From positions 1,736,001-1,800,000 of the forward strand of contig NZ_CP160403.1 of NCBI RefSeq assembly GCF_040782645.1: 64,000 bases of DNA, given 5' to 3'. A model generated the notes under the pieces. It saw nothing but the letters and a program-made list of their open reading frames with translations, did not search any database and was not told the DNA's origin. This DNA comes from Streptomyces sp. HUAS ZL42 (lineage in GTDB: Bacteria > Actinomycetota > Actinomycetes > Streptomycetales > Streptomycetaceae). Shown piece by piece: positions 35,830 through 43,603 of the stretch (positions are counted from its first letter, which is position 1; the number at the start of each line of letters is the position of its first letter). Position numbers and translations under genes: made by a program.

Positions 35830-36648
35830 TCAGGCCACCGAAGCGATCCGCGTCTTGATGTCGTCCGGCGACAGCGCCCCCTTGGCCGTCACATGGTCAC
35901 CCGAGGACTCCCCGCGCAACCGCCGCCCGATCCACGGCACCAGGTACTCGCGCGCCCAGTGGACGTCGTCCCGCCGGACCTCGAGGGTGCCGCGCGGCGG
36001 GAGCGGCGGCCAGGGCTGGTCCGGGTCGGCCGGGACCTCCAAACCGAGGGCCTGGCCCGCACGAAGCGCCACGCGTGTGTGCCCCTCGGGCGAGAGGTGC
36101 AGCCGGTCGTCGTCCCAGGCCCGCCGGTCCTGGACGGACTTCAGGGACCACAGGTCGAGCACCGGGCAGCCGTAGCGGTCGGCGACGGCCCGGACATGGC
36201 CGTTGTACGTGGCGATCTTGCCGCGCAGGTGTTTGAGCAGCGGGACGCCGCGTGTGTCGAAGCCCGTCGTCACGATGACCGTGCCTGCCACGGCCGTCAG
36301 AGCGGCGACCGCCCGCTCGAAGCGCTCGGCCACGTCGTCCGGGTCGGTGCCCGGGCGGATGATGTCGTTACCGCCCGCACAGAAGGAGACCAGGTCCGGC
36401 GCGAGTGCCACGGCCTGCGGCACCTGGTCCGCCACGATCTGGTCGAGCAGCTTGCCGCGTACGGCGAGATTCGTGTACTTGAAGTCGCCCTCGGGCCGCC
36501 GGTCCGCGAGGAGTACCGCGAAACGGTCGGCCCAGCCGACGAACGCCCCGTCGGGGCCGGGGTCGCCGACGCCTTCGGTGAAGCTGTCCCCCACCGCCAC
36601 GTACGACCCGATCACTGATCTGCTGTCACTCTTCGAATCGTCTGCCAC
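35830..36648 (-). CDS. SGNH/GDSL-family hydrolase
   Basis: Esterase-type SGNH hydrolase of 272 aa without signal peptide, so probably cytosolic. Block I is VAVGDSFTEGVGDPGPD with the nucleophilic serine, block III is CAGGNDI, and the catalytic D/H pair lies in DDRLHLSPEGH. The natural ester substrate is unknown. It converges on the TetR gene with 21 bases between and is divergent from nothing on its left side. Confidence 0.87.
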   Translation of the reverse strand: MADDSKSDSRSVIGSYVAVGDSFTEGVGDPGPDGAFVGWADRFAVLLADRRPEGDFKYTNLAVRGKLLDQIVADQVPQAVALAPDLVSFCAGGNDIIRPGTDPDDVAERFERAVAALTAVAGTVIVTTGFDTRGVPLLKHLRGKIATYNGHVRAVADRYGCPVLDLWSLKSVQDRRAWDDDRLHLSPEGHTRVALRAGQALGLEVPADPDQPWPPLPPRGTLEVRRDDVHWAREYLVPWIGRRLRGESSGDHVTAKGALSPDDIKTRIASVA

Positions 36649-36740
36649 AGCAGCTCATGATTCACCTTCGAATGTGGCCTACGCGACCGTAATAAAGGGT
36701 TGACGGACGGTGAGATAAGCCACGGCTTGACCCGCGACAC

Positions 36741-36779
36741 GCCGAAGGCCGGACCCGGGGACAGGGTCCGGCCTTCGGC
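36741..36779 (-). terminator. Terminator after the LysM/M23 peptidase gene
   Basis: Perfect 16-bp stem: GCCGAAGGCCGGACCC (36741-36756) and GGGTCCGGCCTTCGGC (36764-36779), 7-base loop, located 20 bases past the peptidase stop. Confidence 0.75.
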
Positions 36780-36798
36780 GGCGTGTCAGACGTGATCG

Positions 36799-37737
36799 TC
36801 AGCCGACGGCGACGCCGTGCGAGCGGAGGTAGGCGACCGGATCCACGTCGGAACCGTAGTCCGGCGTGGTGCGGATCTCGAAGTGCAGGTGCGGGCCGGT
36901 CACGTTGCCGGTCGCGCCGGAGAGGCCGATCTGCTGACCCGCCGTCACGGTCTGGCCGGCCGAGACGGAGAGCTGGGACAGGTGGGCGTACTGCGCGTAG
37001 TAGCCGTCGGCGAGCTTGATGACGACCTGGTTGCCGTACGCACCGCCCCAGCCCGCCGAGACGACCGTGCCCGCGCCCACGGCCTTGAGCGAGGTGCCGG
37101 TCGGGACGACGAAGTCGACGCCGGTGTGGTAGCCGCTGGACCACATGCTGCCCGCCACGCGGTAGCCGGTGCCGACGCCGGCACCGGCCACGGGGGCCGT
37201 GTAGCCGCTGGAGGTGCCGGTGGACTCCGCGGTCTGCTCGGCCTTCGCCGCCTTCGGGGCGGACGACTTGGACGACTTGGACGACTTGGACGACTTCGCC
37301 GAAGACGAAGAGGAGGAACCGGACGAAGAGGACGACGACTTGGACGGCGCCGCGGCCTTCTTGCCGATCGAGAGCCTGAGGCCCGGGTGGATCAGCGACG
37401 GGTCGTCCCCGACCGCCTCCCGGTTGTCCTGGTACAGCTTCCGCCAGCCACCGCTGACACGCTGCTCCTGGGCGATCTTCGAGAGGTAGTCGCCGGCCCT
37501 CACCGTGTAGATCTTCGCGCTCGCCTTGCCGGCGGGCGTCTTCTTCTCGGTGGCCGTCTTCTGCGCCACGGGAACGGACTGCACGGCCTTTTCCGAAACG
37601 GACTGCGGCGTGGCGGCGTGGGCGCCGGTGGCGCCCAGGAGCGGGAGGGCGAGCGCGGCGCCACCGGTCCCGGCGACGGCAATGGAACGGGTGAAGCGCT
37701 GGGTCTTCGGGCGGCGGTGCTTACCCTTCGCGGGCAT
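36799..37737 (-). CDS. Secreted LysM/M23 metallopeptidase (cell-wall hydrolase)
   Basis: Predicted exported peptidoglycan hydrolase, 312 aa. A twin-arginine-poor Sec signal (residues 1-42, ending ATGAHA-AT) is followed by a LysM domain (YTVRAGDYLSKIAQEQ, about 77-125), a Ser/Lys-rich linker (about 130-165) and a C-terminal M23 domain with the zinc site HTGVDF and the catalytic GPHLHFEIR. LysM anchors the enzyme to the wall. The gene is preceded by a ydaO-type riboswitch and followed by a strong terminator, so it is monocistronic and controlled by c-di-AMP, like other Streptomyces wall hydrolases. Confidence 0.92.
   Translation of the reverse strand: MPAKGKHRRPKTQRFTRSIAVAGTGGAALALPLLGATGAHAATPQSVSEKAVQSVPVAQKTATEKKTPAGKASAKIYTVRAGDYLSKIAQEQRVSGGWRKLYQDNREAVGDDPSLIHPGLRLSIGKKAAAPSKSSSSSSGSSSSSSAKSSKSSKSSKSSAPKAAKAEQTAESTGTSSGYTAPVAGAGVGTGYRVAGSMWSSGYHTGVDFVVPTGTSLKAVGAGTVVSAGWGGAYGNQVVIKLADGYYAQYAHLSQLSVSAGQTVTAGQQIGLSGATGNVTGPHLHFEIRTTPDYGSDVDPVAYLRSHGVAVG
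37262..37297. repeat. 9-bp tandem repeat inside the peptidase linker
   Basis: Unit GACGACTTG repeated three times perfectly plus one copy with a final mismatch. On the coding strand it gives K-S-S repeats in the linker between LysM and M23, a slippage-prone spacer. Confidence 0.7.
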
Positions 37738-37751
37738 GGCGAATTCCTCTC

Positions 37752-37935
37752 CGGCGCCTGCGAGGTGAGCTGTCGGGTGCGGGCTGGAGATGCCCGGCCG
37801 CGCCGAGGCACGGCTTTACCCCAAGCCGTTCCGGAGACCGGAACAGGCGGTGTTACCTGTGGGTCCCCCGCTCCTGCCGTGCACGGGTGAGTGTGTGGGG
37901 CTCCGGGCGGCGGCAGGATTCGGCGTCCGTCCGGA
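37752..37935 (-). promoter_or_regulatory. ydaO/yuaA c-di-AMP riboswitch
   Basis: The leader of the LysM/M23 gene has the conserved ydaO blocks in order on the minus strand: CGCCGAATCCTGCC, GGCAGGAGCGGGGGACCCA, GGTAACA, CTTGGGGTAAAGCCG, GGGCATCTCCAGCCC, CCCGACAGCTCACCTCGCAG. The 3' end lies about 15 bases before the start codon region. This class binds c-di-AMP and usually switches off expression. In Streptomyces it occurs before rpf and peptidase genes. Confidence 0.88.
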
Positions 37936-37945
37936 TTGGTGGCGA

Positions 37946-37974
37946 ACGTAAGCGACCAGGACGCAAAGGGACAA
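37946..37974 (-). promoter_or_regulatory. Promoter of the riboswitch-peptidase transcript
   Basis: On the minus strand TTGTCC (37974-37969), a 17-base spacer and TTACGT (37951-37946). The predicted start falls just before the riboswitch. Confidence 0.5.
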
Positions 37975-38110
37975 GCAAGAGGTTCCACGTGAATGCGTTT
38001 CTCTTGGCTCCCTGCGAGAATTCCCGGTCACGCTCAGTGAATTCCGAGGTCACTCCTTTCCGGAAACTCCCTCGAAATGCAGATGAATTACGTGAACATG
38101 ACGGAGCACA

Positions 38111-38132
38111 CAGGGTCACGAGTATGACCCTG
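38111..38132 (-). terminator. Hairpin downstream of the alpha-galactosidase gene
   Basis: CAGGGTCA (38111-38118), 6-base loop, TGACCCTG (38125-38132), extended by a bulged GAGC/GCTC pair. It sits 75 bases past the alpha-galactosidase stop. The rest of 37975-38206 shows no gene. Confidence 0.45.
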
Positions 38133-38206
38133 CTCACGTGACGTTGCTCCAGACTTATTTCCTTCAGAGCGAGTTGGGAAAGAAGCCGCTAATTCGGACA
38201 GAATTC

Positions 38207-40279
38207 TCAGATGCGGCGCAGCCGGAGAACTGTCGCATCGAGGTCACCGCGCAGCCCCGTGCGCAGCCCGTGGTGCAACAGCACGGCACCTCGGTGAACT
38301 TCGCCCGTTTCGCGGCATTCGTACGATGCTGTCGGGTCCAGGCCGCGCAGCCGGAGCGCCGGAACGGGCTCGCCGTAGCTCTGCGCCTGAAGCCAGGCGA
38401 GGACGACGGCCTCGTCCCCGCGCACGTACTGCACGGCACTCAGCCCACCCCGCGGAGCCCGCAACCGGTGGAGATCCCCGCGCTGCACGAGCGGCCGGAT
38501 CTCCTTGTAGAGCTCCACCCACTCCCGTGCCTCGGCGAGTTCCTCCTCCGTCCACCGGGCGAGGTCGCCGCCGACTCCGAGGACCCCCGCCATGGCGCTG
38601 ACGAACCGGAAGCGCAGCGAGCTGACCCGGCCGTTGAGCTGGGTGTTGGGGCTGTCGGTGACCCAGGCGGCCATGACCCGCGCGGGATGGATCTGACTGA
38701 AGCCGTGCTGGATGGCGAGCCGGTCGAGCGGATCGGTGTTGTCGGAGGTCCACACCTGGTCCGTACGGCTCATGACACCCAGATCGATCCGCCCGCCGCC
38801 ACCCGAGCAGGACTCGAACGCGACCCCCGGATGGGCGGCGCGCAGCCGGTCCAACAGGGCGTACAACGCGCGCACATGGTCGATCCACAGGCGCTGCGGG
38901 TAGGGCTCACCCGGCCAGCCGGCGTCGGTGAAGCAGCGGTTGAAGTCCCACTTCACGTAGTCGATCGGAGCGCTGGAGAGGAGCGCGTCGAGCTGCTCCC
39001 AGAGGTATTCCCGGACGTCCTCGCGCGCCAGGTTCAATACGAGCTGATTGCGGAATTCCGTCCGCTTTCGTCCCGGTTGGAACTGCACCCAGTCCGGGTG
39101 CGCCCGGTACAGCTCGCTGTCCGGGTTGACCATCTCGGGCTCCACCCAGATACCGAACCGCATCCCGAGCGCGTGCACATGGTCGGCGAGCGGCTTCAGA
39201 CCCCTGGGAAAACGGTCCCGGTTCGGGGTCCAGTCGCCGAGCCCGGCACGGTCGCTGGTGCGCGCGCCGAACCAGCCGTCGTCCACCACGAACAGCTCCA
39301 CGCCGATCGCCGCGGCCCGCCGGGCGAGCGCTCCCTGCTGCTCCTCGGAGATGTCGAACTCGGTGGCCTCCCAGGAGTTGAACAGCACCGGCCGGTCCTG
39401 CTCGGCGTCCGGGACGACATACGTCCGCTGGTAGGCGTGCCAGGCGCGGCTCGCGCCGCCGAAGCCACCGTCGCTCCACAGGCCGGCGAAGACCGGTGTG
39501 GTGAAGGACTCGCCCGCCGCGAGCCGGAGCAGACCGGAGTCGTCGTACCCGGCGCCACCGGTGATCTGCACGCGCGCGTCCGGGAGTTGGGCCACCGCGA
39601 TCCGCCAGGAACCCGACCAGCCCAGCGCGCAGCCGTAGACCTCCCCGCGCTCCTCGGTCGCGTCGGAGTCGAGGGCGACCCAGGGCAGGTGCTGGTGCCC
39701 GGTGTGCCCGCGGCGGCTGCCGATGATCTTCTCGCCGTAGGTGAGGTCGGAGCGCACGAGCCGGGACTCGGCCGCCCAGCGGCCGTGCAGCTGGGACAGC
39801 CGCCAGCCGTCCCGGTCGGGCAGGGTCCAGGTGGCGGAGTCCGCGCGCAGCAGCTCCAGGGGAGCGGAGCCGTGGTTGTCCAGCGTCACCCAGCGCTCCA
39901 CCACGTCGTCGCGCATGCGGTAGTGCAGGGTGACGGCGAGCCCCGCGTCGCGGAAGCGCAGCCGCAGCTCGTCGCCCTCGCTGTCGTACGCCTCGAAGCG
40001 CCACTCGGTCCCGCGCCGCTCGTCCGTGCGCACGGACAGGGCGGGCCGCACGAAGCGGGGGCCGCCCTCCACCGGGTACTCCTCCCGTCCGTCGAGCGGC
40101 GACTCGAAGGGCCGGTAGTCCGGCAGCGGGCGGGCGGCCAGGGCCTCGGCGTCGGGGAGCGCGATTCTGGGGCCCCAGTGCAGGTGCAGCAGTGTGTCGT
40201 CCTCGGCGAGATGGACGGCGTAGCTGCTCGTGGGTCCCGAGAGAACCCACGTACGGCTGTTTTCCGCGATCTCCAGCAT
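38207..40279 (-). CDS. GH36 alpha-galactosidase
   Basis: Glycoside hydrolase family 36 enzyme of 690 aa that removes terminal alpha-galactose from oligosaccharides such as melibiose and raffinose. An N-terminal beta-sandwich (about 1-310) precedes the barrel with VLFNSWEATEFD, VDDGWFGAR, the nucleophile motif DYVKWDFNR (around residue 450) and the acid/base motif SDNTDPLDR (around 515). No signal peptide is seen, so it acts inside the cell on imported sugar. It is a single gene divergent from the tyrosine phosphatase, with no sugar transporter beside it. Confidence 0.92.
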   Translation of the reverse strand: MLEIAENSRTWVLSGPTSSYAVHLAEDDTLLHLHWGPRIALPDAEALAARPLPDYRPFESPLDGREEYPVEGGPRFVRPALSVRTDERRGTEWRFEAYDSEGDELRLRFRDAGLAVTLHYRMRDDVVERWVTLDNHGSAPLELLRADSATWTLPDRDGWRLSQLHGRWAAESRLVRSDLTYGEKIIGSRRGHTGHQHLPWVALDSDATEERGEVYGCALGWSGSWRIAVAQLPDARVQITGGAGYDDSGLLRLAAGESFTTPVFAGLWSDGGFGGASRAWHAYQRTYVVPDAEQDRPVLFNSWEATEFDISEEQQGALARRAAAIGVELFVVDDGWFGARTSDRAGLGDWTPNRDRFPRGLKPLADHVHALGMRFGIWVEPEMVNPDSELYRAHPDWVQFQPGRKRTEFRNQLVLNLAREDVREYLWEQLDALLSSAPIDYVKWDFNRCFTDAGWPGEPYPQRLWIDHVRALYALLDRLRAAHPGVAFESCSGGGGRIDLGVMSRTDQVWTSDNTDPLDRLAIQHGFSQIHPARVMAAWVTDSPNTQLNGRVSSLRFRFVSAMAGVLGVGGDLARWTEEELAEAREWVELYKEIRPLVQRGDLHRLRAPRGGLSAVQYVRGDEAVVLAWLQAQSYGEPVPALRLRGLDPTASYECRETGEVHRGAVLLHHGLRTGLRGDLDATVLRLRRI

Positions 40280-40489
40280 CAGGCCTCACATATTTCAACA
40301 GGTCCGATCAAGCCCCGACATCATCAATGGCGCCGGGCCTCCGCTGCAACGTCTGTGGTCAACCCGTGAGATCCCGACGGGCCCCTGTGGACAACCCGTT
40401 GCCTCAGGAAGCCATGTCGTATCGTCGAGAGGCACCCCGTCGGCCACCCGACGAGCCGCGCCGCCGGGGGACGACCGGGAGGAGCCCCC

Positions 40490-41287
40490 GTGACGCAGCA
40501 GATCCCGTCGACCGAACCCGAGCTGGCCGGAGTCCGCAATTTCCGCGACGTGGGCGGACTCCCGACCGAGGACGGACGGCGGGTGCGGTACGGAGTGCTG
40601 TTCCGCAGTGGTCACCTCGCGCACGCGACCGACGAGGACGCCGCCTTCCTCTCCTCCCTGGGCCTGCACACGATCTTCGACTTCCGCAATGCGGCGGACC
40701 AGAAGCTGGAGGGGCCCGACGTCGAACTGCCGGGCGTGCGGAATGTGAACCTGCCGCTGTCCGACCCTGCGGACGGCTCCGAGTTCTGGAAGATGGTCCG
40801 CGACGGCGACATCGACCAGCTGCGCGAGATCCTCGCCGACGGCAAGGCCGCCGACCGGATGATCACCTCTTACCGCAGGATCATCAAGGAGCGCACCGCC
40901 GAACACTCCCAGGTGATCCACGCGCTCGCGCAGGACAGCGTCCCGGCCCTGATGCACTGCGCGGCGGGCAAGGACCGCGCGGGCCTGTCGATAGCGGTGA
41001 CGCTCCTCACGCTGGGTGTGGAGCGGGAGGCGATCCTCGCCGACTACCTGGAGTCGAACGCCAAGCACCGCCGCTACAAGGTGCGCCGCAGCGGCACCGA
41101 CGCCTCCGCCTACTCCCCCGAGGTCATGGACCTGCTCAACCCCCTCTTCGACGCCCGCGCCGAGTACCTGACGGCGGCCGTCGACACCATCGAGGAGACC
41201 TGGGGCGGCGTCGACACGTACCTGGAGCAGGGACTCGGCGTCACCGCCGCGACACGCGACCGGCTTCGGGAGCGGCTGCTCGACTGA
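40490..41287 (+). CDS. PtpB-like tyrosine-protein phosphatase
   Basis: Phosphatase of 265 aa with the P-loop HCAAGKDRAG (nucleophile C157), the fold of actinobacterial PtpB-type triple-specificity phosphatases. The N-terminal GVRNFRDVGGLPT and FRSGHLAHAT are family hallmarks. PtpB proteins can dephosphorylate phosphotyrosine, serine/threonine or phosphoinositides. GTG 40490 has GGAGGAG upstream. No kinase lies nearby; no signal peptide is present. Confidence 0.88.
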   Translation: MTQQIPSTEPELAGVRNFRDVGGLPTEDGRRVRYGVLFRSGHLAHATDEDAAFLSSLGLHTIFDFRNAADQKLEGPDVELPGVRNVNLPLSDPADGSEFWKMVRDGDIDQLREILADGKAADRMITSYRRIIKERTAEHSQVIHALAQDSVPALMHCAAGKDRAGLSIAVTLLTLGVEREAILADYLESNAKHRRYKVRRSGTDASAYSPEVMDLLNPLFDARAEYLTAAVDTIEETWGGVDTYLEQGLGVTAATRDRLRERLLD

Positions 41288-41305
41288 GACCGCTCCGGCA
41301 GGGCT

Positions 41306-41428
41306 CTACCGGTTGGCGCCGACCTCGAAGAGCAGCCAGAGGAAGGCCGCGAGCACATGCCCCGCGGCGATGTAGATGATCAGCCGGACCCACAGGGCAC
41401 GGGGGAACTTCGCTTCGATGTCGCTCAT
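41306..41428 (-). CDS. 40-residue membrane protein coupled to the XRE-cupin regulator (DUF6126-like)
   Basis: Tiny single-pass protein: a short cytosolic segment (MSDIEAKFPRALWVR) and one hydrophobic helix (LIIYIAAGHVLAAFLWLLFE). Its ATG overlaps the regulator stop as ATGA, so the two are translated together. Such small proteins accompany XRE-cupin regulators in Streptomyces; I believe this is the DUF6126 family, from memory. It could act as a membrane tether or as a sensor partner for the regulator (inference). Confidence 0.75.
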   Translation of the reverse strand: MSDIEAKFPRALWVRLIIYIAAGHVLAAFLWLLFEVGANR

Positions 41429-42066
41429 GGTGTTTCCTTCGTCGAGGGGCCGAGGCACAGCGCGGCCGTGGGGCTCTGCAGCAGGGTGTGGACGAAGAGC
41501 AGCTCGACCCCGCCGGCGTCCTGCGCGGCGATGCGGTGCGGGGTCAGCGAGTCGAAGTGCGCGCTGTCGCCCGGGGTAAGCCGGTGCACGGTGTCCCCGA
41601 GGCGAAGCCGGAGCCGCCCCTTGAGGACGTACAGCCACTCCTCGCCGGGATGCACGCGCACGATGTCGCCCTGGGAGCCGTACGGAACATGGAGGCGCAG
41701 GGCCTGCATACCGCGCCCGGGCGCACCGGCCTGCCAGTACGTCCAGCCGCCCGCCGCCGTGGCTTCCATGTCGGCGGCACGCACGACGGCGTCCCGATCG
41801 GCGACCGTCTCGCCGAGCAGCTCCGAGACCGTCGTACCGTAGATGCGCGCGAGTGCGAGCAGCATCGGCAGCGAGGGCTGGCGCCGCCCGGTCTCCAGGC
41901 GGGAGAGGTGGGCGGCCGACAGCCCGGCGGCGCGGGCCGCGGCCTCGAGGGTGAGGCCGGACCGACGGCGCAGGGCGCGCAGCTGGGGCGCGACCACCGG
42001 CAGGACATCGGCCGGCCCGGCCGTCGGCTCCGGCCCGGACTCCGGTTCGGCTGCGGAGGAGCTCAT
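41425..42066 (-). CDS. XRE-family regulator with cupin domain
   Basis: Regulator of 213 aa: helix-turn-helix at about residues 25-85 (LEAAARAAGLSAAHLSRLETGRRQPSLPML given in two blocks, LEAAARAAGLSAAHLSRL and ETGRRQPSLPML) and a C-terminal cupin (VHPGEEWLYVLKGRLRLRLG). The upstream region has tandem palindromes 20 bases from the start codon and further half-site repeats, so it is probably autoregulated. It is co-translated with the 40-residue membrane protein. The ligand is unknown. It lies right after the hopanoid operon but is separated from it by the repeats. Confidence 0.87.
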   Translation of the reverse strand: MSSSAAEPESGPEPTAGPADVLPVVAPQLRALRRRSGLTLEAAARAAGLSAAHLSRLETGRRQPSLPMLLALARIYGTTVSELLGETVADRDAVVRAADMEATAAGGWTYWQAGAPGRGMQALRLHVPYGSQGDIVRVHPGEEWLYVLKGRLRLRLGDTVHRLTPGDSAHFDSLTPHRIAAQDAGGVELLFVHTLLQSPTAALCLGPSTKETP

Positions 42067-42085
42067 GCCTCCATTCAGCCGGAGC

Positions 42086-42121
42086 TTTGCCTGAGCGGCA
42101 AATTTCTTGCCTGAGAGGCAA
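42086..42121. promoter_or_regulatory. Tandem palindromic operators of the XRE-cupin gene
   Basis: TTTGCC-TGAGC-GGCAAA (42086-42102) and TTGCC-TGAGA-GGCAA (42107-42121) share arms and spacer length. Their centres are 20 bp apart, close to two helix turns, so two dimers could bind side by side just before the start codon at 42066. Confidence 0.7.
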
Positions 42122-42124
42122 AGC

Positions 42125-42175
42125 GGGAGGCAACGACCGGAGGCAAAGCCCGGGAGGCAACGACCGGAAGCAAAG
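42125..42175. repeat. 24-bp direct repeat carrying operator half-sites
   Basis: Two copies, 42125-42148 and 42152-42175, differ at one position; each begins GGGAGGCAACGACCGG. AGGCAA/AAGCAA half-sites recur about every 13 bases from 42097 to 42174 and match the arms of the adjacent palindromes, giving an array of six. It fills the gap between hpnO and the XRE gene. Confidence 0.65.
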
Positions 42176-42181
42176 ACCGCC

Positions 42182-43603
42182 TTACCGGTTGGCGACCGCC
42201 TGCTTGATCAGCGTCTTGCCGAAGTCCCACATCAGCCCGCCCCCGCTGTGGGCGTCGTCCATCACCTCCGTGAAGGCGTCGACGAACCGGTCCACCTCCT
42301 TCTCCCCCACGATCAGCGGCGGGATGAGCTTGATCACCTCCAGGTGGTCGCCGGAGACCTGGGTGAGGATGCGGTGGCGCTGCAGCAGCGGTACGACCAC
42401 CATCTGCGCGAAGAGCCCCTTGCGGGCCGCCCGCAGCATGGTCCAGCGGCTGCGCAGCTTCAGCGACTTCGGCTTGCCGAACTCGATGCCGATCATCAGG
42501 CCCCGGCCGCGGACGTCGGCGAGCAGCTCGTACTTGTCGGTCAGCGCGGCGAGCCGCGACCGCAGCAGTTCCCCGGTGGCCCGTGCGCCGTCCACGATCT
42601 GCTCGTTCTCCATGACCGACAGGACGGCCAGTCCCGCGGCCATGGCCTGTGCGTTGGACCCGAAGCTCGCCGAATGGACCAGCACGCGGTCCATGGACGA
42701 GTAGACCTTCTTGAAGATCCAGTCCTTCCCGAGGGTGGCGCCGACCGGAACATAGCCGCCGGAGAGCGCCTTGGCCACGCACACCAGGTCCGGTTCGACG
42801 CCGTCCTCGTGCTGGTAGGCGTAGAAGTCGCCGGTCCTGCCCAGGCCCGTCTGCACCTCGTCCGCGACGAGCAGCGCCTTGTGCCGGTGCAGCAACTCCT
42901 GCGCGGCGCGCAGATAGCCGGGCGGGGCCTCGTGCACGCCCTTGCCCTGGATGGGCTCGACGATCAGGGCGGCCACGTCGCCCTTCTTCAGCTCCTTGGC
43001 CAGGGCGTCGAGATCGCCGAGCGGTACGGCCGTGTCGGGCAGCAGGGGCGCGAAGCCGTCGCGGAAGCCCGACTCGCCGTTGACGGACAGCGAGCCCGTG
43101 GTCAGCCCGTGGAAGGCGTGGTCGCAATACAGGATCCGGGGCTTCCCGGTGGCGTACCGGGCGAACTTCAGCGCGGTCTCCACCGCCTCCGTACCGCTGT
43201 TGCCGAAGAAGACCCGGTCCAGGTGCGGGCTGTGCGCGAGCAGCTTCTCCGCAAGCAGCCCGGGCAGCGGCTGGCAGTCGAATCGGGTGAGGTCGGCGAG
43301 CTGCGCATCGAGGACGTCGTGCAGCGCCTTGCGGACGACGGGGTGGTGGCGCCCCAGGCCCATCACCCCGAACCCGGCGAGCATGTCCAGGTAGTCGCCG
43401 CCGTCCGCGTCCCAGAAGTAGGCACCCTCGGCCCGCACGTAGACCTTGTCGAAGCCGATGGTGTGCAGCATGCGCGGGAGCTGGTGGTTGAGGTGCCTGG
43501 CATGCAGCTCGTAGCGCTCGGCCCCGCGCTCGGCGAGCAGGGCGGCGAGATCGAAGCCGCCCGACTGCGAGGACGACTGGGACGCGGACTCCGCGGTTGT
43601 CAT
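42182..43603 (-). CDS. hpnO: Class III aminotransferase HpnO (aminohopanoid formation)
   Basis: PLP-dependent aminotransferase (473 aa) of the acetylornithine/ornithine family. In hopanoid clusters HpnO introduces the terminal amino group on ribosylhopane-derived intermediates, giving aminobacteriohopanetriol. Motifs are [29 protein letters not shown] and the PLP lysine in [17 protein letters not shown] 43603 overlaps the dxs stop as ATGA. It is the last gene of the hopanoid operon. Confidence 0.88.
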   Translation of the reverse strand: MTTAESASQSSSQSGGFDLAALLAERGAERYELHARHLNHQLPRMLHTIGFDKVYVRAEGAYFWDADGGDYLDMLAGFGVMGLGRHHPVVRKALHDVLDAQLADLTRFDCQPLPGLLAEKLLAHSPHLDRVFFGNSGTEAVETALKFARYATGKPRILYCDHAFHGLTTGSLSVNGESGFRDGFAPLLPDTAVPLGDLDALAKELKKGDVAALIVEPIQGKGVHEAPPGYLRAAQELLHRHKALLVADEVQTGLGRTGDFYAYQHEDGVEPDLVCVAKALSGGYVPVGATLGKDWIFKKVYSSMDRVLVHSASFGSNAQAMAAGLAVLSVMENEQIVDGARATGELLRSRLAALTDKYELLADVRGRGLMIGIEFGKPKSLKLRSRWTMLRAARKGLFAQMVVVPLLQRHRILTQVSGDHLEVIKLIPPLIVGEKEVDRFVDAFTEVMDDAHSGGGLMWDFGKTLIKQAVANR

